This document shows positions 8,927 to 18,232 of a stretch of 64,000 bases of DNA, in pieces. The DNA is taken from the NCBI GenBank assembly GCA_017433725.1, contig JAFRGQ010000007.1:1-64000 (forward strand), written 5' to 3'. This DNA is from Lachnospiraceae bacterium. Its GTDB lineage: Bacteria; Bacillota; Clostridia; Lachnospirales; Lachnospiraceae. The position numbers and the translations under genes were made by a program. Positions within the stretch are counted from its first letter, which is position 1, and the number at the start of each line of letters is the position of its first letter. The notes under the pieces are model-generated. The model saw nothing but the letters and a program-made list of their open reading frames with translations, had not been told where the DNA came from and searched no databases.

Positions 8927-9328
8927 ATGTCAAGAATTCCACTGATAAATACAGCTTTTCAAGTCAATATCGGATCTCTAGTATTCCACTTTGCCAGAAT
9001 TAAAAATATATCTGAAATTGTTGAGGTCGAGACGGTTCAGGAAGGTGGGAACAACTGGAGTGTCCATAATCTGGCAAAGCCAATATCCAGTTCACATAAA
9101 CTGATCCTGGAGAGAGGGTTCAAAGCGGATGAAGAGCCTGAGCGCGAACTGAGAGCCGGATCAAGGGTTTATGATGTGACCATTATGGTGATGGAACATG
9201 GTGAAATTATGAAAACATATTCCATTAACTCAGGAATTGTTACCCGCTGGGAGATATCAGACTTAGATGGACTTGGAGGGCAGATCATTTATAATACTAT
9301 CGAAATCCTTCATGACGGACTGCGTTAG
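8927..9328 (+). CDS. Second tube-type protein (Afp5/Pvc5-like)
   Basis: The 133-residue product resembles gp19-fold proteins (FQVNIGSLVFHFARIKNISEI near the start and IIYNTIEILHDGL at the end, the same closing strand as in the tube protein). In Afp and PVC a second tube paralogue joins the main tube to the spike and baseplate. Its position before the baseplate genes fits that role. ATG 8927 is chosen because a GAGAGGGA site lies just before it; an upstream in-frame ATG at 8885 would lie within the preceding gene. It ends 17 bases before the giant repeat gene. The link to Afp5 is inferred from fold and order. Confidence 0.8.
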   Translation: MSRIPLINTAFQVNIGSLVFHFARIKNISEIVEVETVQEGGNNWSVHNLAKPISSSHKLILERGFKADEEPERELRAGSRVYDVTIMVMEHGEIMKTYSINSGIVTRWEISDLDGLGGQIIYNTIEILHDGLR

Positions 9329-9345
9329 GGAAAGGTTAAATAAAT

Positions 9346-12300
9346 GTGATAACAACTATAAAAACACAGGCTCTGCAGCTTGGTTCGAACTATCAGCTAC
9401 CGGTACATATTCTGTATAGGTCAATTCCGGGCAGATTGGGAGGGGACTTATCATTTGCGGATGCGATTATTGCAAAATATAAATCCGCAGATGATCAGGA
9501 ACTGCCTTCTGCCGATTTTGCGTACCCCAAATTCGGTGAGAGAGATGCCGGGGAAGCACTTACAGAATTGTCAAGACAATTTATTCTGATGAACCGGATC
9601 CGGATTCAGATGAATATACGGAATTATCGGATCATGCAGCGCTATTCATTGACGGTAAGTGCGCGATGTGATCAGCTTCTGAATATGCTTCTCATGCGTA
9701 CGAATATTTACAGCGGAGTATCACAGGCTTCCGTTCGCGAACTGATGCAGATACACAGGGAACTTAGAAAAAAAATCGATGAAAGTGCAGGACGCGATGT
9801 ACCTGTGAATCTACCTTCTGTAACACCGTATGTGCAGGAGGAGAATGAGAGCGAACTGATAGTAAGAATTCTTACGGCAGCATCAAGGGGAAACGGTACC
9901 AGAGAGCGATATATGCGTCAGCTGATGAGCCGCATACAGAGCCTTGGAATCACGGAAAACCGGAACTCCTACACATCCATCACAAGAACGCTGCTAAGAA
10001 AAGCGGAGGCGGAGCTTTTTCGTCTTCCAGAGAGGGAGACCGGGAGTTCTATGACGATCTGGATGTCGGAAGCTGCAAAACAGTTCTTCTGGAGAATCCA
10101 ACGTACACCGGAGCCGCTCAGGAGCATTTTTCTCAGAGCAGGCGGCTTTTCTTCTCTTGTCAGCTTTGAAAAAGTACTGAAAAGTATGAGTACAGAATCG
10201 TTCCGCGAATTTGCCGAGCCCTTTATGCAAAGGATCTCGGCGTCTCTTTCTGAACCTGTAAGGACGACAGGCAGGGGGAGTACCGGGGAAGAATACGGCG
10301 ATGAAGAGTGGTTGAGACTCTACCATGTTACGGAAAATGCAACGGCAGCTCTCGAGACTTCATCGCGTGGTCGGGATGTACAATCTGCCGGAAATGGTAT
10401 TGGCGTCCCTGGCAACAGGGGATTAGATGGTACTGCCGGTTCGAATGGCCTTAAGGGATTCGATGGTATTGCCGGTCCGGATGGAAAAAGCGGCTTTGAT
10501 GGATCAGCCGGGCAAGATGGTGTTTTCGGAGCAGATGGCTTCGCCGAACCTGATAGCCTTGGAGATACAGAAGGTATTTTCAGGGTATTTGAACAGATGT
10601 CTGACGAAGAATGGGAGACGTTCCGTTCAGACATGATTTATGCCAACCGGGAAGGGATACTGGAAAAGCAGGCTCCTGAACTATATCGCGCTCTCACGGA
10701 AGACAATCGTTCTGCAAGTCGTGTAAGTCCCGGAGAAGGCAGTGAAGAATCGGGTATTTCCGGGGCAGCGGAGCGTTCAGGAAACCGTGCGATCGTTGAA
10801 AACTACTTCAGGACAATGGATCGGGAAACTTTCCATACTGTTATCGGTCCTATTATGCAGCGAATAACTGGTCAGGTATCATCTGCCGGAATCTCGGAGG
10901 AGCCAGGTCACTTCTCAGGAAATTCCGAAGAGATGGAACAGTTTATTCGCTATACTTCTGTCGAGCAGGTTTTTGCAATCCTTGCAGATAAAGCCGGAGA
11001 AGCAGGAACATATGTGGAAACCGGCGGACGAAGCGGTCAGCAGAGCACGGAAGGCCTTGACGGCCGAGACGGTCTGCGGGGCGTTGGCGGACAAAGCGGT
11101 CAACAGGGCACGGAAGGCCTTGACGGCCGAGACGGTCAGCAGGGCACGGAAGGCGTCGTCGGCCGAGACGGGCTGCAGGGTCTTGGCGGACAAACCGGAC
11201 TGCAGGGTGCGGAAGGCGTTGGCGGACAAAGCGGTCAGCAGGGCACGGAAGGTGTTGGCGGCCGAGACGGGCTGCAGGGCGTTGGCGGCCGAGACGGGCT
11301 GCAGGGTCTTGGCAGACAAACCGGACTGCAGGGTGCGGAAGGCGTTGGCGGACAAAGCGGTCAGCAGGGCGCGGAAGGCGTCGGCGGCCGAGACGGGCTG
11401 CATGGTCTTGACGGAGAAACCGGACTTCCGGGTGCGGAAGGTTTTGGCGTCTTAGTTGGTGAGCCGGAAACTACCGAAATCAATACTTTGCGTGAATATG
11501 AAAGTTTGTCACAATACACAAGTGAGCTTTTTGAAATTCAGTCCGAGGAAGTATGGGAGCAGTTCTGCTCTGAAATGATTTATGCGGATCAGGAAGGTGA
11601 GCTGAAAAAGCAGATACCTGAGCTTTATGAGGCGCTCAATGAGGGAAAGAGCCGGTCGCAAGCAGGAACAGCAACAGGAAGCATTGCTTCGAAGAGTTCA
11701 GAAGAGAGAGCTTATATTCAAAGCATCTTAAAGACAATGGACCGGGAGACGCTCCATTCTGTTGTGCGCCCGGTTTTACAACGGATTGTCGGAAACACTT
11801 CTGTTTACGGGACGACGGAGGATTTAAATTCGACCGTGGGAGAACCCGGGATCAATGATCAGTATGTTCGATACAATACCGTTGAGAGAGTGTTTGCTGC
11901 TCTTTCGGAACGAATCGGAGAGAATGAACGGGTGAACAGTACAGCAGGTACTGTCGGCACACGAGGCATCGCCGGTTCTGTCGGACAAGCAGGTGTTCAG
12001 GGTACAGTCGGACAAGCCGGCCGTGACGGTACGGTTCAGCCGGGAGCAGCCGGACAAGCCGGCCGTGACGGAATCGGTCAGTCAGGAGCAGTCGGACAAG
12101 CCGGTCGTGACGGAATCGGTCAGCAGGGCGTAGCCGGGCTTTCCGGTACGGACGGAATCGGTCAGCAGGGCGTAGCCGGGCTTTCCGGCCGTGACGGAAT
12201 CGGTCAGCAGGGCGTAGCCGGGCTTTCCGGTTCGGACGGAATCGGTCAGCAGGGCATAGGCGGACTTTCCGGTTCGGACGGAATCGGTCAGCAGGGCATA

Positions 12301-15060
12301 GCCGGACTTTCCGGTTCGGACGGAATCGGTCAGCAGGGCGTAGCCGGGCTTTCCGGTACGGACGGAATCGGTCAGCAGGGCGTAGCCGGCCTTTCCGGTA
12401 CGGACGGAATCGGTCAGCAGGGCGTAGCCGGGCTTTCCGGCCGTGACGGAATCGGTCAGCAGGGCATAGCCGGACTTTCCAGTCAGGACGGATTACGCGG
12501 CACAAGCGGTCTCACCGGGCAGGAAGGCTTCAGAGACACAGAAGATCACGATGGCCGGGCCGGCCTGGACGGCGCGGGAGATATTATCGGCCGGGATGAC
12601 CTTCATGGAGTCACAGAACTTTCAGAATTAAAAATACAGGAGAATCTTTCGGTTTACACAGATTACCTGTTTGAAAACCAGTCAGATGAAGTGTGGGAAC
12701 TGTTCTGCTCCGAACTGATTTATTCGGATCAGAATGGAGAATTAAAAAAAAGGGCACCTGAATTATATCAGGCGCTTACTGAAGCGTTAGATCGGTCGAG
12801 AACTAAAGGCATGCGGATTGAAAGTGCAACCGAAGAAAGCCGCAATGTATCAGAGAACATTGAAACTTCGGTAAGTTCGATTTCTGAGAAGCTTTCGTCA
12901 CGCACTGAAGTCGAGAAGATTCTCGGCACTATGGATCAGGAGACTTTCCACACGGTTGTTCGCCCTCTTCTTCTGAAAATGTCAGGTGATGTCCTCGAGA
13001 CAGAACGAACGGAAGCAACAGGTTCAGATTATTATTCGGAGCGGCAGGCGCACGAAAATACTGTTTATTCGGAGCAGCAGGCACACGAGAATACTATTTA
13101 TTTAGAGCGATTTTTTGAAAATTTACCGGAAGAGATCTGGACACAGTTTTGCTCTGAGATGCTTTATGCAGATCATGACGGAATTCTGATTAAGCAGGCA
13201 CCTGAACTCTACAAAGCTCTGGTCGAAGGGAAGACAGGGAGTGAGATTGCAGACAGTGAAAACATAGGATCAGATATAGTTCTCTTAGATTCCGGAAGCT
13301 CAGGATCAGATATAATCCGCTTAGATCCGGGAAGCACAAAGTCACGTGCAATAGTGGGGCATATTTTCAGGACAATGGATCATGAGACATACCGGACGGT
13401 CGTTCAACCGCTTCTTATTCATATAGCGGGCATATCCTCCGAATTCGGATTGCCGGGAACAGGAATAGATTCTACAGGCGAGTATCATGATACTGATCGG
13501 ATTTTCCGTGATCAGACGATGGAGAGAGTGTTTACGGTTCTAGCTGAAAGAACCGGCAGTGTTCAAAAAAAGGATGAATTTGTCGACTATATATCGCAGT
13601 TTTTTGAACAGCATACGGATGAAGACTGGGAAATGTTCAAATCTGAACTGATTTATGCGGATCGGAACGGGGATTTGAAAGAGCAGATCCCGGAACTATA
13701 TCAGGCGTTTACGGAAATGAATGCTGATGTGTCAGGTCAGGAATCCGGCAGGATAAGTGCCGGTGCAAGCGGAGAATCAGAGACCGGTTCTGAACGCGAT
13801 GGTGACGCTATAGGTTACAGCGGGAATCCGGAACAAAATGACAGCGGGAATCAAGCTGTGGAAATTCTTCGGGAGAAGGAGCTTTTGTACAGGATCCTGC
13901 GAGAAGAACGTGGTACCTTACGTATTCTTCGTACTCTGATTATTGAAGCAATACGGAATATTGCAATCATCCGCGAAAATCAGAAAGAGTTCATGACTCT
14001 CGCAGAATCGATCATGAACCTTTCTTCGGAACAGTGGTCCGAGTTCAAACAGGATGTCAGGATACTTCACAAAGAAGATCTGGATATCAGGGAACTGATT
14101 CCGGAAACGATTCTTCAGGAGACGATTAGTAAGGCAGCATTCCGTTCTCTGGAAAAGAATGTTCGTCAGACAGAAGAACATCTGACGCAGCAAGAGATAG
14201 TTCAGGAAGGAATTCGTATGTCTTCTGAGAAGATGGAGCTTCTCAGGGTACTACAGAAGGAAACCCGGAGACATGACACGGTGTTCACGGAGACCGGCAG
14301 AAAATTGTTTCTTAATACCGTCCTGCGGGAATCGGATGCCGGACGTCTGATTCGCCCTTCTTTCCGCGAATTAAGCTCGGAAGGAAGAGAAAGCTGGAGA
14401 AATTTTGTTACAGACCTTATGCATATTGAAAGGCAGGGATCCGGACGGGGAACTGCGGCAGGTGCGGTATATTTCGGCAGGCTGGCTGATCAGTATGGTC
14501 TTTCCGGCGGGGATACAGGAGTCGGAAGAGAACGGATCTCTGCCCAGGAGAGGGCAATACAGACGTTGGAATTAAGACGCAAGGAGCGTATTCTTAATTC
14601 AGAAGACATTACGGAGCGATGGCTTGAAGCTGAGAGAATCAAAAATACGGAGACACAGGTTTTCCGTCTGCTTGCAACGAGGCCGGGTGTCATCTATTCT
14701 GACGACACGGAAGATTCTCCGCAGCCGGCGCTTGCAGACATGGCAGTACCGCGTCCGGTTTTAAGCCGGGAAACAGCTGAAAGGATTCAAAATGCGGAAG
14801 CTGCCCTCAGGAATGCCGGAAGACAACAGAGGACAGAGAGCAGCCACGACATTGAATTCGAGACGATCAGGCATACTGTTACGGAACAGGGGGACAATCG
14901 TGATTTGAAAGCCGTTTCAGAGACTCTGGAGCGTCATGAACAGGAAATTGCGGAGATTCTGAAGTCGCAGAAAGCCGACAGGGAGCGGGATTTACCGAGA
15001 GAAGTAATAAAACAGATCAATGACAGACTGCGGATGGAACGGCTAAGAAGCGGACGTTGA
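9346..15060 (+). CDS. Giant collagen-like repeat protein in the tape-measure position
   Basis: A 1904-residue protein starting at GTG 9346 with an AAAGG site upstream. Three glycine-repeat blocks are visible: about residues 353-397 (15 G-X-Y triplets), 561-701 (47 triplets, 45 with Gly first), and 868-1062, which contains eleven 14-residue units with a GXY-GX-GXY-GXY-GXY pattern. Between and after them lie helical modules: A (EEVWEQFCSEMIYAD then PELYxAL; near 418, 732, 1111, 1259, 1422), B (TMDRETFHTVVRPLLQRI-like; near 278, 488, 795, 1194, 1341) and C (VERVFAALSER-like). The C-terminal 400 residues are charged and helical. There is no signal peptide or membrane segment. In contractile phages the large gene between tube/chaperone genes and the LysM-hub genes is the tape measure, so that role is proposed. 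A collagen-like fibre is the alternative. I know of no named family covering it. Confidence 0.85.
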   Translation: MITTIKTQALQLGSNYQLPVHILYRSIPGRLGGDLSFADAIIAKYKSADDQELPSADFAYPKFGERDAGEALTELSRQFILMNRIRIQMNIRNYRIMQRYSLTVSARCDQLLNMLLMRTNIYSGVSQASVRELMQIHRELRKKIDESAGRDVPVNLPSVTPYVQEENESELIVRILTAASRGNGTRERYMRQLMSRIQSLGITENRNSYTSITRTLLRKAEAELFRLPERETGSSMTIWMSEAAKQFFWRIQRTPEPLRSIFLRAGGFSSLVSFEKVLKSMSTESFREFAEPFMQRISASLSEPVRTTGRGSTGEEYGDEEWLRLYHVTENATAALETSSRGRDVQSAGNGIGVPGNRGLDGTAGSNGLKGFDGIAGPDGKSGFDGSAGQDGVFGADGFAEPDSLGDTEGIFRVFEQMSDEEWETFRSDMIYANREGILEKQAPELYRALTEDNRSASRVSPGEGSEESGISGAAERSGNRAIVENYFRTMDRETFHTVIGPIMQRITGQVSSAGISEEPGHFSGNSEEMEQFIRYTSVEQVFAILADKAGEAGTYVETGGRSGQQSTEGLDGRDGLRGVGGQSGQQGTEGLDGRDGQQGTEGVVGRDGLQGLGGQTGLQGAEGVGGQSGQQGTEGVGGRDGLQGVGGRDGLQGLGRQTGLQGAEGVGGQSGQQGAEGVGGRDGLHGLDGETGLPGAEGFGVLVGEPETTEINTLREYESLSQYTSELFEIQSEEVWEQFCSEMIYADQEGELKKQIPELYEALNEGKSRSQAGTATGSIASKSSEERAYIQSILKTMDRETLHSVVRPVLQRIVGNTSVYGTTEDLNSTVGEPGINDQYVRYNTVERVFAALSERIGENERVNSTAGTVGTRGIAGSVGQAGVQGTVGQAGRDGTVQPGAAGQAGRDGIGQSGAVGQAGRDGIGQQGVAGLSGTDGIGQQGVAGLSGRDGIGQQGVAGLSGSDGIGQQGIGGLSGSDGIGQQGIAGLSGSDGIGQQGVAGLSGTDGIGQQGVAGLSGTDGIGQQGVAGLSGRDGIGQQGIAGLSSQDGLRGTSGLTGQEGFRDTEDHDGRAGLDGAGDIIGRDDLHGVTELSELKIQENLSVYTDYLFENQSDEVWELFCSELIYSDQNGELKKRAPELYQALTEALDRSRTKGMRIESATEESRNVSENIETSVSSISEKLSSRTEVEKILGTMDQETFHTVVRPLLLKMSGDVLETERTEATGSDYYSERQAHENTVYSEQQAHENTIYLERFFENLPEEIWTQFCSEMLYADHDGILIKQAPELYKALVEGKTGSEIADSENIGSDIVLLDSGSSGSDIIRLDPGSTKSRAIVGHIFRTMDHETYRTVVQPLLIHIAGISSEFGLPGTGIDSTGEYHDTDRIFRDQTMERVFTVLAERTGSVQKKDEFVDYISQFFEQHTDEDWEMFKSELIYADRNGDLKEQIPELYQAFTEMNADVSGQESGRISAGASGESETGSERDGDAIGYSGNPEQNDSGNQAVEILREKELLYRILREERGTLRILRTLIIEAIRNIAIIRENQKEFMTLAESIMNLSSEQWSEFKQDVRILHKEDLDIRELIPETILQETISKAAFRSLEKNVRQTEEHLTQQEIVQEGIRMSSEKMELLRVLQKETRRHDTVFTETGRKLFLNTVLRESDAGRLIRPSFRELSSEGRESWRNFVTDLMHIERQGSGRGTAAGAVYFGRLADQYGLSGGDTGVGRERISAQERAIQTLELRRKERILNSEDITERWLEAERIKNTETQVFRLLATRPGVIYSDDTEDSPQPALADMAVPRPVLSRETAERIQNAEAALRNAGRQQRTESSHDIEFETIRHTVTEQGDNRDLKAVSETLERHEQEIAEILKSQKADRERDLPREVIKQINDRLRMERLRSGR
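11026..11448 (+). repeat. Coding repeats of collagen-like block 2
   Basis: This stretch encodes 47 contiguous G-X-Y triplets built from recurring 9-bp cassettes (GGQ-SGQ-QG, GRDGLQG, GAEGVGG). Only two triplets lack glycine in first position (STE and RQT). It is almost free of proline. Confidence 0.9.
12019..12480 (+). repeat. Eleven tandem 42-bp units (collagen-like block 3)
   Basis: The DNA is an exact 42-bp, 14-codon periodic array: 11 units between 12019 and 12480. The first two are divergent and the last nine nearly identical. Each unit codes for a G-x-D-G-I-G-Q-Q-G-V-A-G-L-S type peptide. Variation is concentrated in one codon (R, T or S before D) and in V/I before A. The near-identity at synonymous sites points to recent expansion by slippage or unequal recombination. 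Confidence 0.95.
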
Positions 15061-15117
15061 GTTCGGAACCCTTATGTCAGGAAAGTTCGAAGGGTACTGA
15101 AAAGGAGGCTTAATTCC

Positions 15118-15816
15118 TTGGAAAAAGGCAAAATAATTATATGTGATGAAAAGGATAACGAATCGGATAGTATAAACTTCACGTTCAACCCTTCATCGTA
15201 TAGTATCTCATCAACACCTCGTTATAAAGATATATCGCCTCTGTCTACAGATGAGGAAAAGAAAGAGTATCTCGGAGGTGTGTCCAGAACTCTTTCGTGT
15301 ACTTTGATATTTGATTCCTTCAGCGATGTCGATTTATTTTCCAAAGATTCGGCAAAGAAGGTTACCCAAATGACGGACGGTATTGAAAACCAGCTTCCTC
15401 CTATCACAAATAAATTAAACAGGCTCGAGCTGGCAGCTCATGTAAACGGTGAAGTTCACAAACCTCCTACAGTGAAATTTATCTGGGGAAATTTGAAATT
15501 CCGCGGTGTTATCTCGAATCTGTCAATTGAGTATACGATGTTTTCCATGGAGGGGAAGCCTATTCGTGCCAGAGCGCAATTGACGATTGCGGAAACCAGA
15601 GATCCTAAACTTTCTGCAATGAAGAGCCCTTTCGAATCTCCTGACCGGACAAAGAGCAAGGTAGTAGTGGAGGGAATGAGCCTCTGGAGCATTGCATGGG
15701 ATGAATATGATGACTGTGAAAAATGGAGGGATATTGCCAGAGCGAACAATATCATGAATCCGACGGATCTCCGACCGGGACAGGTCATACAGATTCCCGC
15801 ACTTAGCAGGGAGTGA
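15118..15816 (+). CDS. LysM-containing baseplate adaptor (Afp7-like)
   Basis: The 232-residue protein has an N-terminal beta-rich domain (INFTFNPSSYSIS start, then GGVSRTLSCTLIFDSF and VKFIWGNLKFRGVISNLSI). It ends in a LysM motif (about 180-230: VVEGMSLWSIAW, WRDIARANNI, LRPGQVIQIP). This is the layout of Afp7/Pvc7 and of the gp53-like LysM protein of contractile phages, which sits between tube and hub. The LysM part here probably mediates protein packing rather than glycan binding. The start is TTG 15118, supported by an AAAGGAGG site 10 bases upstream. It is followed after three bases by the hub gene, so the two are co-translated. Confidence 0.88.
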   Translation: MEKGKIIICDEKDNESDSINFTFNPSSYSISSTPRYKDISPLSTDEEKKEYLGGVSRTLSCTLIFDSFSDVDLFSKDSAKKVTQMTDGIENQLPPITNKLNRLELAAHVNGEVHKPPTVKFIWGNLKFRGVISNLSIEYTMFSMEGKPIRARAQLTIAETRDPKLSAMKSPFESPDRTKSKVVVEGMSLWSIAWDEYDDCEKWRDIARANNIMNPTDLRPGQVIQIPALSRE

Positions 15817-15819
15817 TTT

Positions 15820-16905
15820 ATGGCTGACTTAATGAGCGCAACCTGGGATTATGAGAAACTGGAGACACAATATAAAAACTTTCGAGCACCGGCGTTATCT
15901 ATCGTAGTAGGCGGAACGGATCTTATTAAGAAAGGTATTCCTGTCCAATCTGTGGAGGCGGTACTTTCCCTTGATGGCACATCAAGTGTGAGTGTAGTAT
16001 TCGTCGACTGTTATGATGTTAAGAACGGCAGCTTTAACAGCACACTTAAGAGTGCTGCCGTGCTTGGGAAGACAGTGGAATTGTCTCTGGGATATCAGTC
16101 ATCTCTGCAGAAAGTTTTTAAAGGGTATCTCTCAAATGTACGGGTCATTGCATCATCTGAAAGCGGATTCTCCATGGAATTCGTTGCACTGGATGCCCGA
16201 CGCCTGATGATGGTCGGTAACAATCATACCAGACAGTTCAAAATCAGGAATTATTCCGATGCAGTGTCTGAGATTCTTAAGGCTTATTCTAAACTATGCA
16301 GCCCAAGTATTGATGCTACTTCGGACAATATGGAGAACGGACTGATCTGGCAGAACGGATCCGATTATGATTTTATCACACAAGAACTGATCGGCACCGG
16401 CAAGGCAGACAGAGAGTTTTTTATCGCGGTGGATAAAGCCTATTTCCGTAAAGAAAAATGTGTAACTTCCCCGGTAATTACGCTTAGTCCCGGGAGAGGA
16501 CTGGTCAGCTTTACGCGTGATGCCGAATATTTGAACCAGACAATAGAGGTGATCGGTTTTGATCCCGCCAGCGATAAAACGATTTCCGGAAAGACAAAGG
16601 CAGCCAGTACGGATCAGATGACTTCTGCAATTTCCGGACCCGGTGAATGGTTCATCACTGATCCGTCATGCATGAACGCTTCCGCTGCTTCGAGCAGAAC
16701 GGCAGTCATTGCGAGACATGCATTGGATGAGAGCCAGAAAGCGGAGATCGGATGCATAGGGCTTCCGGAGATAATTCCGGGACGATTTGTCGGCATCGAC
16801 CGTGTAGACAGTATCGTTAATAAAAAGTATTATGTAACCAAAGTGACACACAGGTTCGATTACAGCGGGTTTACGACAACTCTGGAGACTGAAGGCTGGG
16901 AGTGA
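15820..16905 (+). CDS. gpD-like hub protein (VgrG N-terminal half, Afp8-like)
   Basis: The 361-residue product resembles phage late control gene D proteins: an SIVVGGTDLIKKGIPVQSVEA start, a VELSLGYQSSLQKVFKGYLSNV barrel segment, and the C-terminal GLPEIIPGRFVGIDRVDSIVNKKYYVTKVTHRF region (quoted here in parts). Such proteins form the trimeric hub that converts sixfold tube symmetry to the threefold spike. In Afp8/Pvc8 and VgrG the hub and spike are one polypeptide. Here the spike is a separate gene (17006), as in phage P2. It begins three bases after the LysM gene stop. Confidence 0.85.
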   Translation: MADLMSATWDYEKLETQYKNFRAPALSIVVGGTDLIKKGIPVQSVEAVLSLDGTSSVSVVFVDCYDVKNGSFNSTLKSAAVLGKTVELSLGYQSSLQKVFKGYLSNVRVIASSESGFSMEFVALDARRLMMVGNNHTRQFKIRNYSDAVSEILKAYSKLCSPSIDATSDNMENGLIWQNGSDYDFITQELIGTGKADREFFIAVDKAYFRKEKCVTSPVITLSPGRGLVSFTRDAEYLNQTIEVIGFDPASDKTISGKTKAASTDQMTSAISGPGEWFITDPSCMNASAASSRTAVIARHALDESQKAEIGCIGLPEIIPGRFVGIDRVDSIVNKKYYVTKVTHRFDYSGFTTTLETEGWE

Positions 16906-17005
16906 GTGGTTGATATCTCATGAGCTTATGACTTGTGTTATATGCAAGATCCGATGAAATGGGTATGAATGCAAAAAAGTAGGCAAATAATAAGGAGATA
17001 GAGGC

Positions 17006-17773
17006 ATGTTTGAGGATATGATGTACTCGCTGCGCACTCAACCGAAAGTGTCTCAGGCCCCTGGGCTCGTGGTCGGAACGGTCAGAAAAAATTATGACGC
17101 CAAGGAACCCGGAAAAGTAATGGTCGAGTACACCCTGGGCGAATCCGGAAAGATGCTGACCGGTTGGATTCCGGTATTGGCTCCTTATACGACGGATAAA
17201 GGCGGTATGTATCTGCTGCCTGAAATCGGAGATGAGGTCGTGATTGGATTCCTTGAAGGACGCACTGACTGTCCGGTTGTTCTCGGATCGCTCTGGAGCA
17301 AGAATGTAAATCGTCCGCAGAATGCGGTGACTGAGAAGAATACCATGAAGATGTTCCGCACCAAAGGCGGACATGAAGTCAGCTTTTCGGATGAGGGAAA
17401 AAAGGAGACTCTTACGGTCACTACGCCGGGAGGACTGACAGTCCTGATGGCTGACGAGAAAAAGACGATTGAAATTAAGGACAAAGAGAAGAAGAACGCG
17501 CTTACCATTAACGGACAGAACGGAGAAATCAAGGTAGACGCCCAGAAGAAGCTCATCCTGTCCATCGGTGGTACGGCAGCTGTGACAATCGAGAGCAATA
17601 AGATCACGATAAAAAGCGGAACGGTTAGTATAGATGCATCACAGTCCCTGAAAATACACGGACAAAGCACTGCAATTTCGGGAAGTCAGGTAAGCGTGAA
17701 GGCAGACGGCAGCCTGGGAGTTGAGTCCAGCGGCGTTACACAGATCAAGGGAAGCATGGTGAAGATCAATTAA
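17006..17773 (+). CDS. gpV-like central spike protein
   Basis: The 255-residue protein starts with an OB-fold (about 20-110: GLVVGTVRKNYDAKEPGKV, WIPVLAPYTTDKGGMYLLP, GDEVVIGFLEG) as in gpV and VgrG spikes. From about residue 125 it has a repetitive beta-helix (alternating short hydrophobic strands such as LTINGQNGEIKVDAQ and VTIESNKITIKSGTVSIDAS). Trimers of this type form the piercing needle below the hub. An AAGGAGAT site precedes ATG 17006. The 100-base gap after the hub gene shows nothing notable. The DUF4280 PAAR-like protein at 29479 probably caps this spike. Confidence 0.9.
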   Translation: MFEDMMYSLRTQPKVSQAPGLVVGTVRKNYDAKEPGKVMVEYTLGESGKMLTGWIPVLAPYTTDKGGMYLLPEIGDEVVIGFLEGRTDCPVVLGSLWSKNVNRPQNAVTEKNTMKMFRTKGGHEVSFSDEGKKETLTVTTPGGLTVLMADEKKTIEIKDKEKKNALTINGQNGEIKVDAQKKLILSIGGTAAVTIESNKITIKSGTVSIDASQSLKIHGQSTAISGSQVSVKADGSLGVESSGVTQIKGSMVKIN

Positions 17774-17793
17774 TTTCTATGGAAGGTGTAACA

Positions 17794-18204
17794 ATGACAC
17801 AAAAGAGCGACTTTTTGGGTCGGGGTTTCTCGTTTCCTCTCAGAGTAGATCCTATGACAGGACGCATGGAGATGGCGGATTATGAGGAGAGCATTCGTCA
17901 GGCAATATACCTTATTCTTATGACACGTAAAGGAGAGCGGGTGATGCGTCCGGACTTCGGATGCGATATTCACAATGATGCCTTTGGAAGACCGGACTTT
18001 GAAACCCTGTCAAGGATAGCGGATTCTGTTCGGGAGGCACTTATTCTCTGGGAACCGCGGATCCGCGATATCGTGATTGATGCGTATCTGAAAAACGGAG
18101 ATACTATTAATATAGATATCCGCTATACTGTTCGGGCGACAAATAATCCGTATAATCTTGTCTATCCTTTCTATATAAATGAAGGAATGTCAATCGGAGA
18201 GTAA
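17794..18204 (+). CDS. gp25-like baseplate wedge protein (Afp9-like)
   Basis: This 136-residue protein matches the GPW/gp25 family: FLGRGFSFPLRVDPMTGRM, the EESIRQAIYLILMTRKGER block with the conserved core arginine, RPDFGCDIHN, and the closing NLVYPFYI strand. gp25 starts sheath assembly and holds the J-like wedge proteins. ATG 17794 is preferred to ATG 17779 because GGAAGGTG lies seven bases before it. It is followed at 18233 by the first J-like gene, the usual neighbour. Confidence 0.92.
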   Translation: MTQKSDFLGRGFSFPLRVDPMTGRMEMADYEESIRQAIYLILMTRKGERVMRPDFGCDIHNDAFGRPDFETLSRIADSVREALILWEPRIRDIVIDAYLKNGDTINIDIRYTVRATNNPYNLVYPFYINEGMSIGE

Positions 18205-18232
18205 GAAGGAAAATGAATGAAAGGAGGAGTGT

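Noticed and set aside
12019..12480. CRISPR-like array
   Set aside because: Units are contiguous with no unique spacers, in frame, and encode a periodic Gly peptide; no cas genes are nearby.
10915..12505. Long open frames on the minus strand opposite the Gly-rich repeats
   Set aside because: They arise because the repeat codons (GGC, GCC, GAC) lack reverse-complement stops; the peptides are Arg/Pro- or Ala/Leu-periodic shadows of the 42-bp and 9-bp units.
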